NCBI RefSeq assembly: GCF_964204645.1
Contig: NC_134027.1
Coordinates: forward strand, 21,194,485 to 21,254,484
Source: Tubulanus polymorphus
Taxonomy: Eukaryota > Nemertea > Palaeonemertea > Tubulaniformes > Tubulanidae
Direction of reading: 5' to 3'
DNA: 60,000 bases
Below the pieces are notes generated by a model. The model saw only the letters and a program-made list of their open reading frames with translations. It was not told the DNA's origin and ran no database searches. The translations under genes were made by a program, and so were the position numbers. The stretch's first letter is position 1. Every line of letters starts with the position of its first letter. Of this stretch, positions 12,465 through 25,421 are shown piece by piece.

Positions 12465-13397
12465 TGTAAAATGCCAATAGAAATGATATATGATGTATAA
12501 ACATGTTGTTATGATGTATGGTGATTGCTTCAGATATGATAATAAAAGTGAAATTTAAAATGAACTTACCGTAAAAAAATTTTTTCACCTAAATTTTGTT
12601 CCACTTCTTGGCTAAACCACTGAAGGTACTGGATGAACTATCATGTTTTTTGGCTCAGATTTTATCTATTCTATACATAGAATCACATTTTAAACATTTA
12701 TTCATTTGTAATTTAACCTTTAATACTGTTTGATAAGATAATGTCTTTGATAGCCTAAATTTGTTTGTGGAATGTAAAACTTCAGTTACTGCCGCTCTAT
12801 CCAGGAGGTGCTATTATATGGTAATATTTTGAGTGTTCAATTTTGTATTTTCAGTTAACCATCATCTTCACATCAGTTCATAATAAACGTTGGTCTAAGA
12901 AATTCTCAATTGTTTGTCAGTCATCTCACACCTACCACTGACACAATGGGCATACACGCCGACATCCCTGCAAAAAGATACCCTTACAGCAAATGGGTTT
13001 GGGGAAAAAGAAATTTACTTTGAAAAGGGAGGTGATTCGAGTTATCTTATCACCAAAATATATCAGTAAGTCCAAGGCAATACAAATTTAAATTCAAAAC
13101 AACAGAGAATTTCCAAAGATGGAGACACGGGGTGGAATCGAAATCCTAACTGTTGCAACAGCCGCAAGGAACATCCTTGAGTCAAGACACATAGCATCGG
13201 TAACAGTGGAGTTTTTTGAGCATCAAGCCAATTCTCTCGAATTATGACTTGTCAATCCATAAGTGCGGATCTCTCCGAGTGGAATTCACATTAGAATTGA
13301 ATGCTGAGTTTATATATTCTCACTTGCCAGAGGATGAGTTAACTGGGAATGAACATAAACATGAAACAGATATTTTGCATAAAAAGGTATTTTTATC
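12465..13397. other. Non-coding stretch with one arm of a dispersed repeat
   Basis: No gene seen. About 12940-13210 is a diverged duplicate of about 15715-15965: both contain AAAAGATACCC, GCAAATGGGTTTGGGG-like text, then TTTCCAAAGATGGAGACA and GGTGGAATCGAAATCCTAACTG. This is probably an old transposon copy of unknown class. Confidence 0.55.
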
Positions 13398-13960
13398 TAG
13401 CCCTTGCTAAATTTGGATTGATAGCCAATGGTTTTTCAATACGACCCGGCCCTGCGGTATTGCATTTAGCCACCGGCGAACTCCGCCATCTTCTTTCTTG
13501 GCGTTCTTGTATATGAACGCGTTGGATTTTTTCGCCAAAAAATCAAAGGGATTAGGAAGTTAAGGGAGTAATCACTCTTGTAACGGTGAGTCCGTTCGCT
13601 TTGGGGGCTATCCCTTGTTTCTTTTTTCCTGAAATAATTTAACTAATTTAATTTAATTTGATTTAATTGAATTCATTATTGTGACCGATTAATTGAATAA
13701 TTATGCCGCCCCCCTCCTAAGGGTCAACATCGTGGCGGTGAGGGATGTGGGCATTTGTTCGGTGCCTGGGATGATCACGGTTCGTGTGCGTCGTGTTGGC
13801 GTAAATCTGGCCAAATCTGTTCTAGGAGTAATCCTTGCAAGACTTGCGAGGTTTGGTCCGAGGACCTTTGGAGTCGGGCCGATAAGACTCGGAAGCTGAG
13901 TGATCGTCGTCGAGTTGCTCACTATGAAAAAACTATGCGGTGAATCAATCCAGAATTTCT
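13398..13960 (+). mobile_element. Retroelement-like repeat with a Cys-rich gag-like fragment
   Basis: 13398-13640 is repeated in diverged form at 17655-17885 (TTTGGATTGATAGCCAATG, CGGCCCTGCGGTATTGCATT, TTGGCGTTCTTG, GTAACGGTGAGTCCGTTC). Downstream, the frame 13755-13943 encodes FGAWDDHGSCASCWRKSGQI and a C-x4-C-x2-C pattern followed by WSEDLW and basic residues. This resembles the N-terminal zinc-like segment of gag-type ORFs in DIRS or LTR elements. The class is an inference; no reverse transcriptase of the same element follows. Confidence 0.4.
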
Positions 13961-16220
13961 CAGCAGAATGTCAGACACTAGGTACCTTTCTTTAAAGGTT
14001 TATTTGTTGTATGTCATTTACAATCAGTTACATAATACTTTATTCATAACTGAAGTGGCGCGCCGACGGCGAATGCTCAAGCGAGGTCAGTCATGTAGGC
14101 CAACGATAACACGAAACAGACCACGGTTTTGCCGGTTAAGAGCGTCTCTCCACAAATTAGAGGGACCGTAATGGACCATTTGTTGACACTCACCTTTAAT
14201 AAACTATGTATGGACACAATCAACATAACTCCACCCTATATTTCCACTATTCAACGATCGATGCGCAGCTAAAACATGGCGCCGCCATTCAATACGCTAG
14301 TCACGATGTATCTCTACACACATCAAATCACACTTGAATTACAAGTGTTGACTTATGGGAAATGATCAACAAAGCAATTTGGTTGGGAAAAAAGCAGTAC
14401 TATAGTTGAAAAAAGTTGATAAACAACCTCCGACTGACTAATCATTTAAAAGCTCTGCCTTCACATGGAACTATTTCTGCCTTATCACAGGTGCACTCTG
14501 CCGCCGTGATTCGCCCATTCAACGATAAAAACTTTCCTAAGGTCCTACTATTGGCATTTTCTAATAATTTAGGGAAATATTTTAAAAAGCGAAATTTCAC
14601 ACTATGCATTAATAAGATTAGAGTATTTATTCGTTTGACAAATCTACCTCTGAACTCCCACCAACAAGTTATAAGTGGCGACACAAAAATGATGTCATCT
14701 ACTCACTACTCATCTTATAACCTTCATGACTATGTCATGACAAAGGAAGGTAAATACCGATTACGATCAAATTAAAAAGTTAGGCGATTTTATTCTGAGA
14801 TATATATTCCAAACATATTTTTCTATTTCATGTACCCAGGAAGCTTTTGTATTTATCAGATAAAATCCACAAATTATGTGAAATTTGGAAATGTTGAAGG
14901 GCCATTCTTGTCATCAGGAGGGGTTGAAAATCAATTCACCCTATGGCTAAATAACGTTTTCTCCACTTTCTTGCAGCTTGACTTTGAATGAACGAGCACA
15001 GGTAGCTGTGAAGAAGGCTGTGAAGATCAGCAAGTGTATACGTGTATACGGAATATTTTAGATTCGTTATTCACTACAGAAATTCTGAAGACTTCGTCGT
15101 ATACGGGAAAGGGAAATAACAATGTCCTTGACAAGGCAAAAATCCGATTGTTAGTGGATAGGATATAATCATTTACTAAAATATCCTGCCAATGATGCAT
15201 AGCGTAAAATGGTCAAAAGAAAGGTTCAAATTATGATTCCTTTCTGCGTATCAAATGTGAACATCTATATAAATGAAAATTAACAGATTTTTGTAGGTCC
15301 TTGGTTACATTTGAGCAAGTCGCAAGCAGGCTATTTCGTCTGCTTTTTATCAATCCACCATCCGCTTATTCATCCAACGGGATACAGTTGTTTGGGGCAG
15401 TTATAAAGATAATGATATTGTAAAGTGACCTTTTTGTAGCTGAAAAGGTCATTTTTTGTCTCAATTCCAAAACCTGTAGCTTCTTGCGCAGGGAACTTCC
15501 GTGCAAGGGTTTCAAAATTGTGGCTTGTGATATGTTCATCACGGTTTATTTCATTCACCTGGGGGTGTTGAATATTGAAATTGTTTGATTGTCGTTGTAA
15601 TAAGGAATCCTATGAGTTCGCGTTGTTTTCTTCAGTTTCTACCCCCACTACTGCAGCTCCGGGGCCTTGAACCCGTGATATTTCACAAGTTCAGAAAAAC
15701 AAAAAGGTAGTTCCCCTGCCATTGACACAACAAAAAGATACCCTAACGACAAATGGGTTTGGGGGGAAAAGAAATTTACTTTTAGAAGGGAGCGATTCGA
15801 TACAAATTTAAATACAATTTGTGATGAATTGATATTTCAAGGATCAATGCTTTTTCAGAAAATTTCCAAAGATGGAGACAGGGGGTGGAATCGAAATCCT
15901 AACTGTTGTGACAGCCACAAGGAACATCCTCGAGTCAAGACACATAGGACCGGTAACAGTGGGGAGATTTTTCAGCTATAGTATCAGTGATACCTTAGGT
16001 AGCTTCCAGATAGTGTGTCAAATTGTCGTCCAGTAATTTTTTCTTAAAGAAAAGGTCTAAGTCAAATGTAGGGATAAACTTGTTGATAATCCAGTGACGG
16101 TTGTTGAGTAAAAAATTCGGATATTCTAAGGATTCAACTGTATGTTAAGACAACTAACCACGAGTGATACTGATGACTGACAAGTTGTGATTAGTTTTGG
16201 CCATGTCTAAAAACGCGTTG
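13961..16220. other. Non-coding stretch
   Basis: No gene, splice-bounded exon or complete element recognised. It includes the second copy (15715-15965) of the dispersed repeat described at 12940-13210. The ORF at 14416-14775 has no family resemblance and no compositional support. Confidence 0.35.
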
Positions 16221-16224
16221 GGAC

Positions 16225-16674
16225 TCGCTTGCCGAAATTGAAAGCAGCTATCCCAAAACGAAACTTACAGATGGAACGGGTCTTTCTGGAGCAGGAAGGC
16301 TAACTGCAAAGCGTATTGACACCTTGCAGAATTATTATGGCTTTGCTATACGCCAGCATAAAGGTGACCTTGATGGAATGGTAAAGTCTGTTAAGGCCGT
16401 TTTGTTTCACGTTGCATCCACTGATGAGAATCCTCAGCACGATAATTGCCCTGAAGGTCCTGAATCCTGGTGTGGATATCAACGTGATGCAGTAACTTAT
16501 AAACACAAGCTTTGGCTTCCAGATACAGTTGTAGCCTTTATCAAGCCAGTCTTTGATAACCTACGTGACAAGGAACTGCTTAAGAAGTGCATGCATGGGA
16601 AGACGCAGAACAACAATGAGTGTTTAAATAAACTAATCTGGTTACAATGTGCAATTGCAACGATCCCCCCCTAA
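16225..16674 (+). pseudogene. Mutator-like (MULE) transposase fragment
   Basis: The frame runs through GTGLSGAGRLTAKRID, then LQNYYGFAIRQHKGDL, WCGYQRDAVTYKHK and LLKKCMHGKTQNNNECLNKL. These blocks match, in order, the conserved region of invertebrate Mutator-like transposase proteins (PF20700 type) that includes the KCxHGKTQNxNE segment. The frame ends abruptly after IWLQCAIATIPP, and the upstream part is lost or frameshifted before about 16255. It is a dead fragment. Confidence 0.65.
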
Positions 16675-16808
16675 TGTGCACATAAATGAATGACTCCAGG
16701 TACATATTGGCCATGAAATAATAAACCAACTACTTAGTCAGGTAAAACAGTGATGACCCAGTGACGATTTTGAAACATTATATTGATTAACTACTGAAAG
16801 GTCGGCCA

Positions 16809-17117
16809 TTGGGCATCACAACAAGGTTAGAAGAAGAAACAAATAACACATCCATTTCCAACTATAATTCTTTTGGGGATGCCATAGATGGCATCCTTGA
16901 AGGATTCAATCCGAGACTGGTATTGGAGATCGAAACACTTTGGACAGGAGGCCCAAGATCTGGAGGGCCTAGGCAGCAGTTCCTCGCCGAGATCACAGCT
17001 GAGATACAAGACAAGGCCAATGATATTTTTTCATATTTTACAGATTCTGTCATATCTGATATGCAGTGTTCTGCTGTCACAGATGCCCATTTAGAGAAAT
17101 TGACTCGAAACTGCTAA
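16809..17117 (+). pseudogene. Unrecognised ORF fragment, 102 aa
   Basis: A frame of 102 codons containing GFNPRLVLEIETLWTGG and GGPRQQFLAEITAEIQ. The GGPR-x2-F pattern is reminiscent of the start of HECT-type domains, but the match is too short to trust. It is next to the Mutator-like fragment and could belong to the same or another dead transposon. Function unassigned. Confidence 0.25.
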
Positions 17118-17654
17118 AAAATACAAAAGATCACCAGGTACTGCAAATAAACTGGAATGAATAATTTATATACTAACAGACTGCCAAAACCAGTACCAGG
17201 CTATCCTGTAATGTGTTCAATTTTGTATAATGGTGTAATAATAACTATCAGTGCATTTATATGAAAGATATATTTTTGTACTAGAATTGATGATGTTTGA
17301 AGATTATTCATCAGTGCATTTATATGTCTGATATATTTTTGTCAGAGTCAGTTATCACTATGATTCGAGCACGAATGGCCAACGTAACGAAAGCGACAAC
17401 TTCCGATCGTGATTCAATAGATTTCGCCCAACGGATTTTATATTTAGGAATCATAATTGCCGAATCACGTTTTGCATGACTGACACAACGATTTTCCTAT
17501 TCTGGAATCTCCACTTTTCATAAACTCAAGGAATGTGACGTAGGTAGAACAAAACGATCATGTTTAGAAGTTATTCATACGAGGGTCCATTTCCGTGGTT
17601 GAATTAAAAATATTTCCGTTGAGTACTGTACCCTTTCCTATGGTTTTTGCCAAT

Positions 17655-18010
17655 ATTTTCTAAATTTGGATTGATCGCCAATGATTTTTCTATACAGCCC
17701 GGCCCTGCGGTATTGCATTTAATCACCTGTGAAATCCGCCATCTTTTTCCTTGGCGTTCTTGCAGACGAACGCGCTTGGATTTTTTGCCAAAAATTCATT
17801 GAATTCAAGGGGATTTAGGAAGTCTAGACTTTTCGCACTCGTAACAGTGAGTCTGTTCCATTTGGGGGCTGCCCCTTGTCTCTTTATGTTAATCTGAATA
17901 ATCTATTTTAATGTAATTTATGATAAATCCATTAACTTATTGAATGCTATAATTCCGCACCCTCCTAAAGGTCAGAATCGTAGCGGGGATCAAGATTGTT
18001 CCAGGGTTAA
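17655..18010. repeat. Second copy of the 13398-13640 retroelement-like repeat
   Basis: Shares CAATGATTTTTCTATACAGC-like text, CGGCCCTGCGGTATTGCATT, CTTGGCGTTCTTG and GTGAGTCTGTTCC with 13398-13640, in the same orientation. It ends in a GGTCAGAATCGTAGCGGGG segment matching 13720-13740. No gag-like ORF follows here. Confidence 0.6.
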
Positions 18011-18694
18011 TCCTTGGGTTTGTTGCTTTGAAACAAATACAAAAATCCATCGAGGATGCACTTGAGTCAGACACTTGTAGATATTCATTTGATGCTTGCA
18101 GTGTGAGCTTATGATTGATGCGAAATCAATCGGTTCTCATACTAAATAATATGATGTCCTTGAAATTAAGTAACTACTGTGCATGTAGTCAAAATAAATT
18201 AGTTATAACTTTCTTGTGGAGAGTATTTCGCAAACAATTTCGTTACTAAATTGTGACGATGAAGAAACTCTAGCTGCACCTCCTGAAGTAGATTTAGGAG
18301 ACACCAGTAATCCAGCAGAGGCTGATATCAAATATTCAGAGTAGGATATAATTACCTTATCTTAGTGTACTAACGAAACTAAACTATGATCGATTCTACA
18401 GACTGATACAAACTTTAACCCCCCCTGGGTATCTCGATTGAAAACGAATTGAGTTAATCCTTAGGTTTTAAGTTAATACCTGGACCCTGACGATCTAATC
18501 AAGTAGCCAATATTCAAACATGAAAGCATTATATTTCATTGTCATTGTCATGGACATTTTATTTTGTTTAGCGAAAACGTTGCTCATAATAAAGTCTCTT
18601 CTATTCAGGAATTTTTCACTTGGACCGAATGCTTGTGGGATTTCTCTCGTCATCCATCATCTTACACGGATAGTGAGTATCTTCTTGACTCATC

Positions 18695-19100
18695 ATGTTT
18701 CCCACGGATCGAAATATCATTCCTCAATTCTTCCTCATAACCTTTCCGCATCTCATCTCTTGCTTTCGGATCCAAACAAAAACCGTGAAAACCAAAGTGA
18801 AATTCCTTCAAGATTGCCTTCACCACGAAAAGGTAATTCCTCGATCTATGAACTGGATCAAGAAATTCGATTCGAACTCACCCTTTCCGTCTGAAGCAAG
18901 TTCTCATCTTAAAACAGCCATCAGTAAAGCTAAAGATGATTGCGATTATCAATTCTTCCGATCTCGACAAGCTCATAATTATCTACGATCTCAACTTCCA
19001 GACCCACATTCATTCAATTTATTCACTTTATCACTATGGACTCCAGTTAAGTGTCATTTTTCTGGTAACTCTAGAAAACTCAGCTCGAAGTTACATCTAT
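18695..19100 (+). pseudogene. Possible retroelement ORF fragment
   Basis: The frame reads KVKFLQDCLHHEKVIPRSMN and PFPSEASSHLKTAISKAKDD, basic and helical, then decays. The style resembles the region upstream of the reverse transcriptase in Penelope-like or other retroelements, but no catalytic motif is present. Assignment is weak. Confidence 0.2.
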
Positions 19101-19461
19101 TCCTGGTAATGATAAATTCATCTCGTTTGACGCTAACTCCCTTTTTACTAATGTTTCTCTCGCGCCTACCCTTGATTTATGTTTACTACCCTCGTTAGAT
19201 TTCAATTCTGATATTCCTTCTGATTGTATTATTGAATTATCAATTGAAATTTGCACTTAGAACTCCTTTTTTAGTCAGATAAATCTCCAAATTTGTGGCA
19301 ACGTTCTGATTATCTTAGTCAGTTGACCAAGTTTGAGTTTTTCCGCACTCACACCAGACAGGGTAAAACCTCCTGTTCTAAGAAATCGAAACTTGGTCTT
19401 GCCGTGTCACCTATGATCAGAATATATATGCTGTGTTTTTAACCTTTTAGTTTGAATTATG

Positions 19462-20105
19462 TACCGTATTTTCCAGCCAATAAGCCGACTCGGCCAATAA
19501 GCCGAGGGCAGTTTTTTAGCCTAAAATACATGGATTTCATAAAGCTTCCCCCAATAAGCCGAGGCCCTTCATCAGAGATTTTAATTCACTGATTTGTCAA
19601 TTAGTTCGTCTTAATTGACGATTTAAGAGGCTGACAGTAGCGCCCACCGATGTGTGAGAGTGCTGTGTATACTATCATCGCCGAGTGACTGTGATATATA
19701 TAGACTCACTCAGCTGATTACTATACACACAGCCATACACGCAGTACGCGGCTCACTGCTGATTTGCATATATACTAATGTATGAACTGACACGTGGTAG
19801 TACGATGAACTCGCGCGTTATATAAATGTATACCATTGCCGCTGTGCGGTGATGGAACAATCTTAGTAAAAATAAAATAGTTCAAAATAAAATAGTTCAA
19901 AATAGATTATAATTGGTAGTTAATAATGACCTCAAATAAATATCGACCACTTTTCTTGATTTTGACGATCATTGAGAGCATTAGAGTGGCATAGATCGGG
20001 AAGTGATTTTTTATGTCAGATCGTATCCGCCCAATAAGCCGATCACGATATTTTGGATAAAAATCTGAGGCTAGAAAATTGGCTTATTGGCCGGAAAATA
20101 CGGTA
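19462..20105. mobile_element. TA-flanked inverted-repeat DNA element, about 640 bp, non-autonomous
   Basis: TACCGTATTTTCCAGCCAAT at 19462 is matched by the inverted TTGGCTTATTGGCCGGAAAATACGGTA ending at 20105, with TA at both outer edges. AATAAGCCGA is repeated several times internally near both ends (19480-19560 and 20030-20045). This fits a Tc1/mariner-pogo type MITE with TA target duplication. No transposase is inside. Confidence 0.75.
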
Positions 20106-20899
20106 ACAGAATAGTGTGGCACTGATACTGTATGATATTGTGTTAAGTAAGTTTTTACAGATGTATTGCAGAACATGTCGTTGAATGAGATGACTTTATA
20201 TATTTACAGAGTGATGATAAAACCGTATGGAAGTATACTGACGGGATCCTATCATCCGACGATAGGTAAGTCCAACTTTAAAAACAGTGAGAAACGTGTT
20301 TTGGAGGGGGCTATCACCTTACCGATTCCGAGGAACATTACTGGAACACAAAGAATATATATTGTTACTCATCCGTGTGTATCATAATGGCCAACCGGAA
20401 TACTGCTCTATCTATTCAGCTTCAACCACACATGGGTTGAATGCCGTGTTTCGTGCTTGCATCCGACTCATACACCATATCTGCTGTCGAATTACTATGG
20501 ACAAAGTTTGGCACAACAGCAAGCAAAAGATGCAACCCAATGTCAGCAGAAGCGGAAAATATCGAGACAACGGAATAATCACGAAAAAGGCCACCTTCTA
20601 ACATCTTCACCAGATAAAGATGAAAGATCCCCTGAACAGACACAGCACGTGATGTCAACGGAAACCACAGACCCTGAGACAGATGATCGGGATGAAGTTA
20701 AGGTTGCCCCTGTCTCTAAAACTTCAGAGGAAAAGAGATCGGCGAGATCAAGCATCATGTTGGCGGATCAAAACCTGAAAAAAAAACCCAATCGAAGAAT
20801 GGGACAAAACCGAAAAACAAGAAAAGCCACTTAAGGTGATATATACGTTCCTCTAATCATGTAGGTAGAAATGAAACAGAAATGCGAATACCTTAGGAA

Positions 20900-21560
20900 A
20901 TATTAGATTTTTATCACAACTGTAATGGCTTAGCTTATCCAAACTCTCAAACTATTAGCATCTTTGAGAAGCTCAAAGACCATGACATCATTTTACTACA
21001 AGAAACTATCTTACTAATGATTAAGAAATTCAAAAAACATTTAAACCCTTAATGAAGAATTTTGAAATGATATCGAACTTTACAAATGAAAGAAAATGTG
21101 GAGTTACAATTGGCATTAAAAAATCTTTGGATAACTCTACAGAGAGACAAGGCAGACTTATATCTTTGAAAATTATTTTGTGCGGCAAAGTTATCAATAC
21201 CATTAATATCTCTGCTCCAAATAAAGAACCTGATAGGAGATTCTTCATAAAAAATATCAGTAATTATCTTCACGTCTATCCTTATGAACATACGATATTA
21301 AAATGCATAGAAAGTCCCATACATCGAGATTCAATATCAATCAATTCATCAAGTGGTTCAGAACAATTAGCCAATTTATGTCAATAATACAGATTAGCAG
21401 AAGCCTATAGATTCAAAAGATTCAATAGATTTAAAAAGTAAGAAGCAGATTAAGAGCATGTGAAACAACTCCATTCATTCCGATCATAGGATCATCCAAT
21501 TAACAATTAACACTGCAAGTGATAGACTGGCAAAGGATCCTGGCATCTCAACAAAGTAAA
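20900..21560 (+). pseudogene. LINE endonuclease-domain remnant
   Basis: Three-frame reading shows ordered blocks of a non-LTR retrotransposon AP-endonuclease domain: NCNGLAYPN and HDIILLQETI near 20920-21010, KCGVTIGIKKSL then ISAPNKEPDRRFFIKNISNYL-like text in the frame 21052-21387, and SDHRIIQLTI near 21480. These correspond to the N-terminal, QE and SDH motifs. It carries several stops and frameshifts. Confidence 0.6.
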
Positions 21561-21748
21561 CCCTTATTACATCACTATGATAACAGACTTTTAGACACAA
21601 TGGTAAAATCCTAAACAGTTCTATGACTAAATCATTGAATGGTGGGTCGAGGGTAAAATTCAAATTAAAAACAATGTAAGAAAATAATTAGAATCTGAAC
21701 TATCCATATACTCCAAAAACTTTCATTGAGACTGCTGCCCGATGTGGA

Positions 21749-24179
21749 GAGGCCTCGGGTATAATGAATGGTTCCCAGTGGTTTGCTATGGATTGCCACT
21801 TTAAGAATAAAAAAAGAATCTCAAACTGATCTTATCTTTACAGATGTTGCTCAAGTTCAGAATTGTCTAAAGGAAACGCATCAACTAACTATTTCTCTAC
21901 CCAGGGCCAGATCCAGCCTCCAGCTCAGGGCTCTTCTTTACCCATGCCACGGGCTTCTTTCCAGCAGGAACATATCAGTAGCCCAGGACAGTCTCCGTAA
22001 TGTAGAGGGGAGAAGTTTAGTAGTAATATACATTCCGCAGCATCAAGTCAAAGAGAATGACATTGGTTGATATCTTCCCCAGCATCAGCACGTGTCCCCA
22101 CTACAACATACTCCAGGCCTTAATGAGGCCTCGGGTATAATGAATGGTACCCAGTGGTTTGCTATGGATTGCCACCTTAAGAATAAAAAGAGAATCTCAA
22201 ACTGATCTTATCTTTACAGATGTTGCGCAAGTTCAGAAGAGTCTGAATGAAACGTATCAACTATTTCTCTCCCCAGGGCCAGATCCAGCCTCCAGCTCAG
22301 GGCTCTTCTTAACCCATGCCACAGGCTTCTTTCCAGCAGGAACATATCAGTAGCCCAGGACAGTCTCCGTAATGTAGAGGGGAGAAGTTTAGTAGTTATA
22401 TATATTCCACAGCATCAGGTCAAAGAGAAGGACATTGGTTGATATCTTCCCCAGCATCAGTACGTGTCGCCACTACAACATATTCCAGGCCTTAATGAGG
22501 CCTCGGGTATAATGAATGGTTCCCAGTGGTTTGCTATGGATTGCCACCTTAAGAATAAAAAAAGAATCTCAAACTGATCTTATCTTTACGGATGTTGCTC
22601 AAGTTCAGAATTGTCTGAAGGAAACGTATCAACTAACTATTTCTCTCCCCAGGGCCAGATCCAGCTTCCAGCTCAGGGCTCTTCTTAACCCATGCCACAG
22701 GCTTCTTTCCAGCAGGAACATATCAGTAGCCCAGGACGGTCTCCGTAATGTAGAGGGGAGAAGTTTAGTGGTTATATATATTCCGCAGCATCAGGTCAAA
22801 GAGAAGGACATTGGTTGATATCTTCCCCAGCATCAGTACGTGTCGCCACTACAACATACTCCAGGCCTTAATGAGGCCTCGGGTATAATGAATGGTTCCC
22901 AGTGGTTTGCTATGGATTGCCACCTTAAGAATAAAAAAATAATCTCAAACTGATCTTATCTTTACAGATGTTGCTCAAGTTCAGAAGAGTCTGAATGAAA
23001 CGTATCAACTATTTCTCTCCCCAGGGCCAGATCCAGCCTCCAGCTCAGGGCTCTTCTTAACCCATGCCACAGGCTTCTTTCCAGCAGGAACATATCAGTA
23101 GCCTGGGACAGTCTCCGTTATGTAGAGGGGAGAAGTTTAGTAGTTATATACATTCCGCAGCATCAGGTCAAAGAGAAGGACATTGGTTGATATCTTCCCC
23201 AGCATCAGTACGTGTCCCCACTACAACATACTCCAGGCCTTAATCAGGCCTCGGGTATAATGAATGGTTCCCAGTGGTTTGCTATGGACTGCCACCTTTA
23301 GAATAAAAAAAGAATCTCAAACTGATCTTATCTTTACAGATGTTGCGCAAGTTCAGAATTGTCTGAAGGAAACGTATCAACTAACTATTTCTCTCCCCAG
23401 GGCCAGATCCAGCCTCCAGCTCAGGGCTCTTCTTTACCCATGCCACGGGCTTCTATCCAGCAGGAACATATCAGTAGCCCAGGACGGTCTCCGTAATGTA
23501 GAGGGGAGAAGTTTAGTAGTAATATACATTCCACAGCATCAGGTCAAAGAGAATGACATTGGTTGATATCTTCCCCAGCATCAGTACGTGTCCCCACTAC
23601 AACATACTCCAGGCCTTAATCAGGCCTCGGGTATAATGAATGGTACCCAGTGGTTTGCTATGGATTGCCACCTTAAGAATAAAAAGAGAATCTCAAACTG
23701 ATCCTATCTTTACAGATGTTGCTCAAGTTCAGAAGAGTCTGAATGAAACGTATCAACTATTTCTCTCCCCAGGGCCAGATCCAGCCTCCAGCTCAGGGCT
23801 CTTCTTTACCCATGCCACGGGCTTCTATCCAGCAGGAACATATCAGTAGCCCAGGACGGTCTCCGTAATGTAGAGGGGAGAAGTTTAGTAGTAATATACA
23901 TTCCACAGCATCACGTCAAAGAAAAGGACATTGGTTGATATCTTCCCCAGCATCAGTGCGTGTCGCCACTACAACTTACTCCAGGCCTTAATCAGGCCTC
24001 GGGTACAATGAATGGTTCCCAGTGGTTTGCTATGGATTGCCACCTTAAGAATAAAAAAAGAATCTCAAACTGATCTTATCTTTACAGATTTTGCTCAAGT
24101 TCAGAAGTGTCTGGAAGAAACGTATCAACTAACTATTTCTCTCCCCAGGGCCAGATCCAGCCTCCAGCTCAGGGCTCTT
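21749..24179. repeat. Satellite array: 6.5 units of about 374 bp, alternating two unit types
   Basis: Unit starts (GAGGCCTCGGGTATAATGAATGG-like) recur at spacings of 372-376 bp from 21749 to a truncated last unit ending near 24179. Units 1, 3, 5 and 7 carry a longer AACTAACTATTTCTC form and units 2, 4 and 6 a shorter CAACTATTTCTC form with AGTCTGAATGAAACG. Each unit contains a pyrimidine tract ending in CCCCAG followed by an open stretch (GQIQPPAQGSSLPMP), so it may derive from an amplified intron-exon border. The small ORFs starting MVPSGLLWIATL are repeat products, not genes. Confidence 0.9.
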
Positions 24180-24575
24180 AACAGTGCTGTTACACACTGT
24201 GCACTCGCTGGAAGAGCTTGATATTAAGCCAGGAACGAAGCTAACGAAGATTCTATTTTTCCAATACCATTGAGCACCCAAAAAGTGCAGTATGGTTTAT
24301 ACTGCAGCCACCAAGGGAGTAACATCTGTCTCCAGGGCAATTTGTTGCATAATTACGCAAATTGATAATAAGAACAACCTAGTGTTTTAATCATGGTAAT
24401 AGTGATGGATGGGTATTCCAACTTTTTTTTCCACTCCATTCTGGATCTTACATTATTTTGATATTTTCAGAGTTTTACTGTGGGCAAGAAAGAATCTTCA
24501 ACCGCAGATATCCGTATAAAAATGTACATGATTTTCAGCCTCAATAATTGTTTATAACTCTTGAAATGAGCTTAC
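24180..24575. other. Non-coding, probably intron of the gene with its first exon at 24739-24576
   Basis: No coding frame. It lies immediately downstream, on the - strand, of the splice donor at 24575. Confidence 0.35.
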
Positions 24576-24739
24576 CTGCCAGTTTTCTGACAAACTTCTA
24601 CGTGAACTTGATTTGTATGATAATCTCCATTTTCAGAATGACCATTCACTACAGCATCTGTTTTCATGATCGGTCCATTCTTAAATGTCTTGTCTCCTCC
24701 CCCTCCACATTCCATCTCTAGTCCTCGATTATGATTCAT
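24576..24739 (-). CDS. First coding exon of an unidentified host gene (54 codons)
   Basis: On the - strand an ATG at 24739 opens a frame of 54 codons and two bases that ends at a strong splice donor, GGCAG then GTAAGC (24575-24574). The peptide begins MNHNRGLEMECGGGGDK and ends NQVHVEVCQKTG. It is hydrophilic, with a GGGG run and no signal peptide. I do not recognise the protein. The clean frame, donor and composition make it a likely genuine exon of a gene continuing towards lower coordinates, but no second exon was found before the satellite. Confidence 0.5.
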
Positions 24740-25421
24740 TCGTGAATAAATTTCAACTCAGTAATGCAATCCCTAAATAAAGGTTTGGAAATTACAATGA
24801 TGATAGCTACAACTAAGGTTTACTCTTATTTTATTGTAACAGCCATACTCAACTATTGCATCAAGCGATATTTCTTTCCATATATATACTAGTTATCTTA
24901 TAAAAAATTATTGGTAATAAGCTAATGAATCATGGCTATGTACAAATTTTGCAAAGTTATAATTCTCGAAGCCAGAAAACTATCAAATTCCATAGAGATA
25001 TGCTCGAGGTAGTTTTATACTTAGATACCAGTAAGTGGAAGTGAAAAGACTGCAATGCAAAGCCATCGGTGCCACATAGAAGGATCAAGTGTCTCAGCTT
25101 GGGGCTTGAGTTTTTACATCTTGGCAGCAATCCATCAAGGTGACCATGTCATTAGACCCGATATTGCATGTTTTCGCTAATTGGTTGTTAATAAAAATGT
25201 AGACAATGGGTGGTACCTGAGTGGTCCCATAGTTGGTCCCTGAATCTGTGGCTTTATTGAGTTCTTAATTTGATCTTTACAAATATTTATAATAGTGTTA
25301 ACATCATCGTTATCAAGGTAAAGGTAGAAAAAGGAAAAGCTCCGCCAGAAGTGATAGAAAGTAATCTTGGACATTGCTGGGATCCACCCATCCCAAGTAA
25401 CAAGAAACTAGTGATTAGGAG

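Noticed and set aside
13693-13922. Overlapping 60-73 codon ORFs on both strands
   Set aside because: Shadows of the gag-like fragment at 13755-13943; no independent support.
21749-24179. Regularly spaced repeats that could suggest a CRISPR array or a repeated gene family
   Set aside because: Units are 374 bp with no spacers and the genome is eukaryotic; the repeated ORFs of 69-100 codons are by-products of the satellite.
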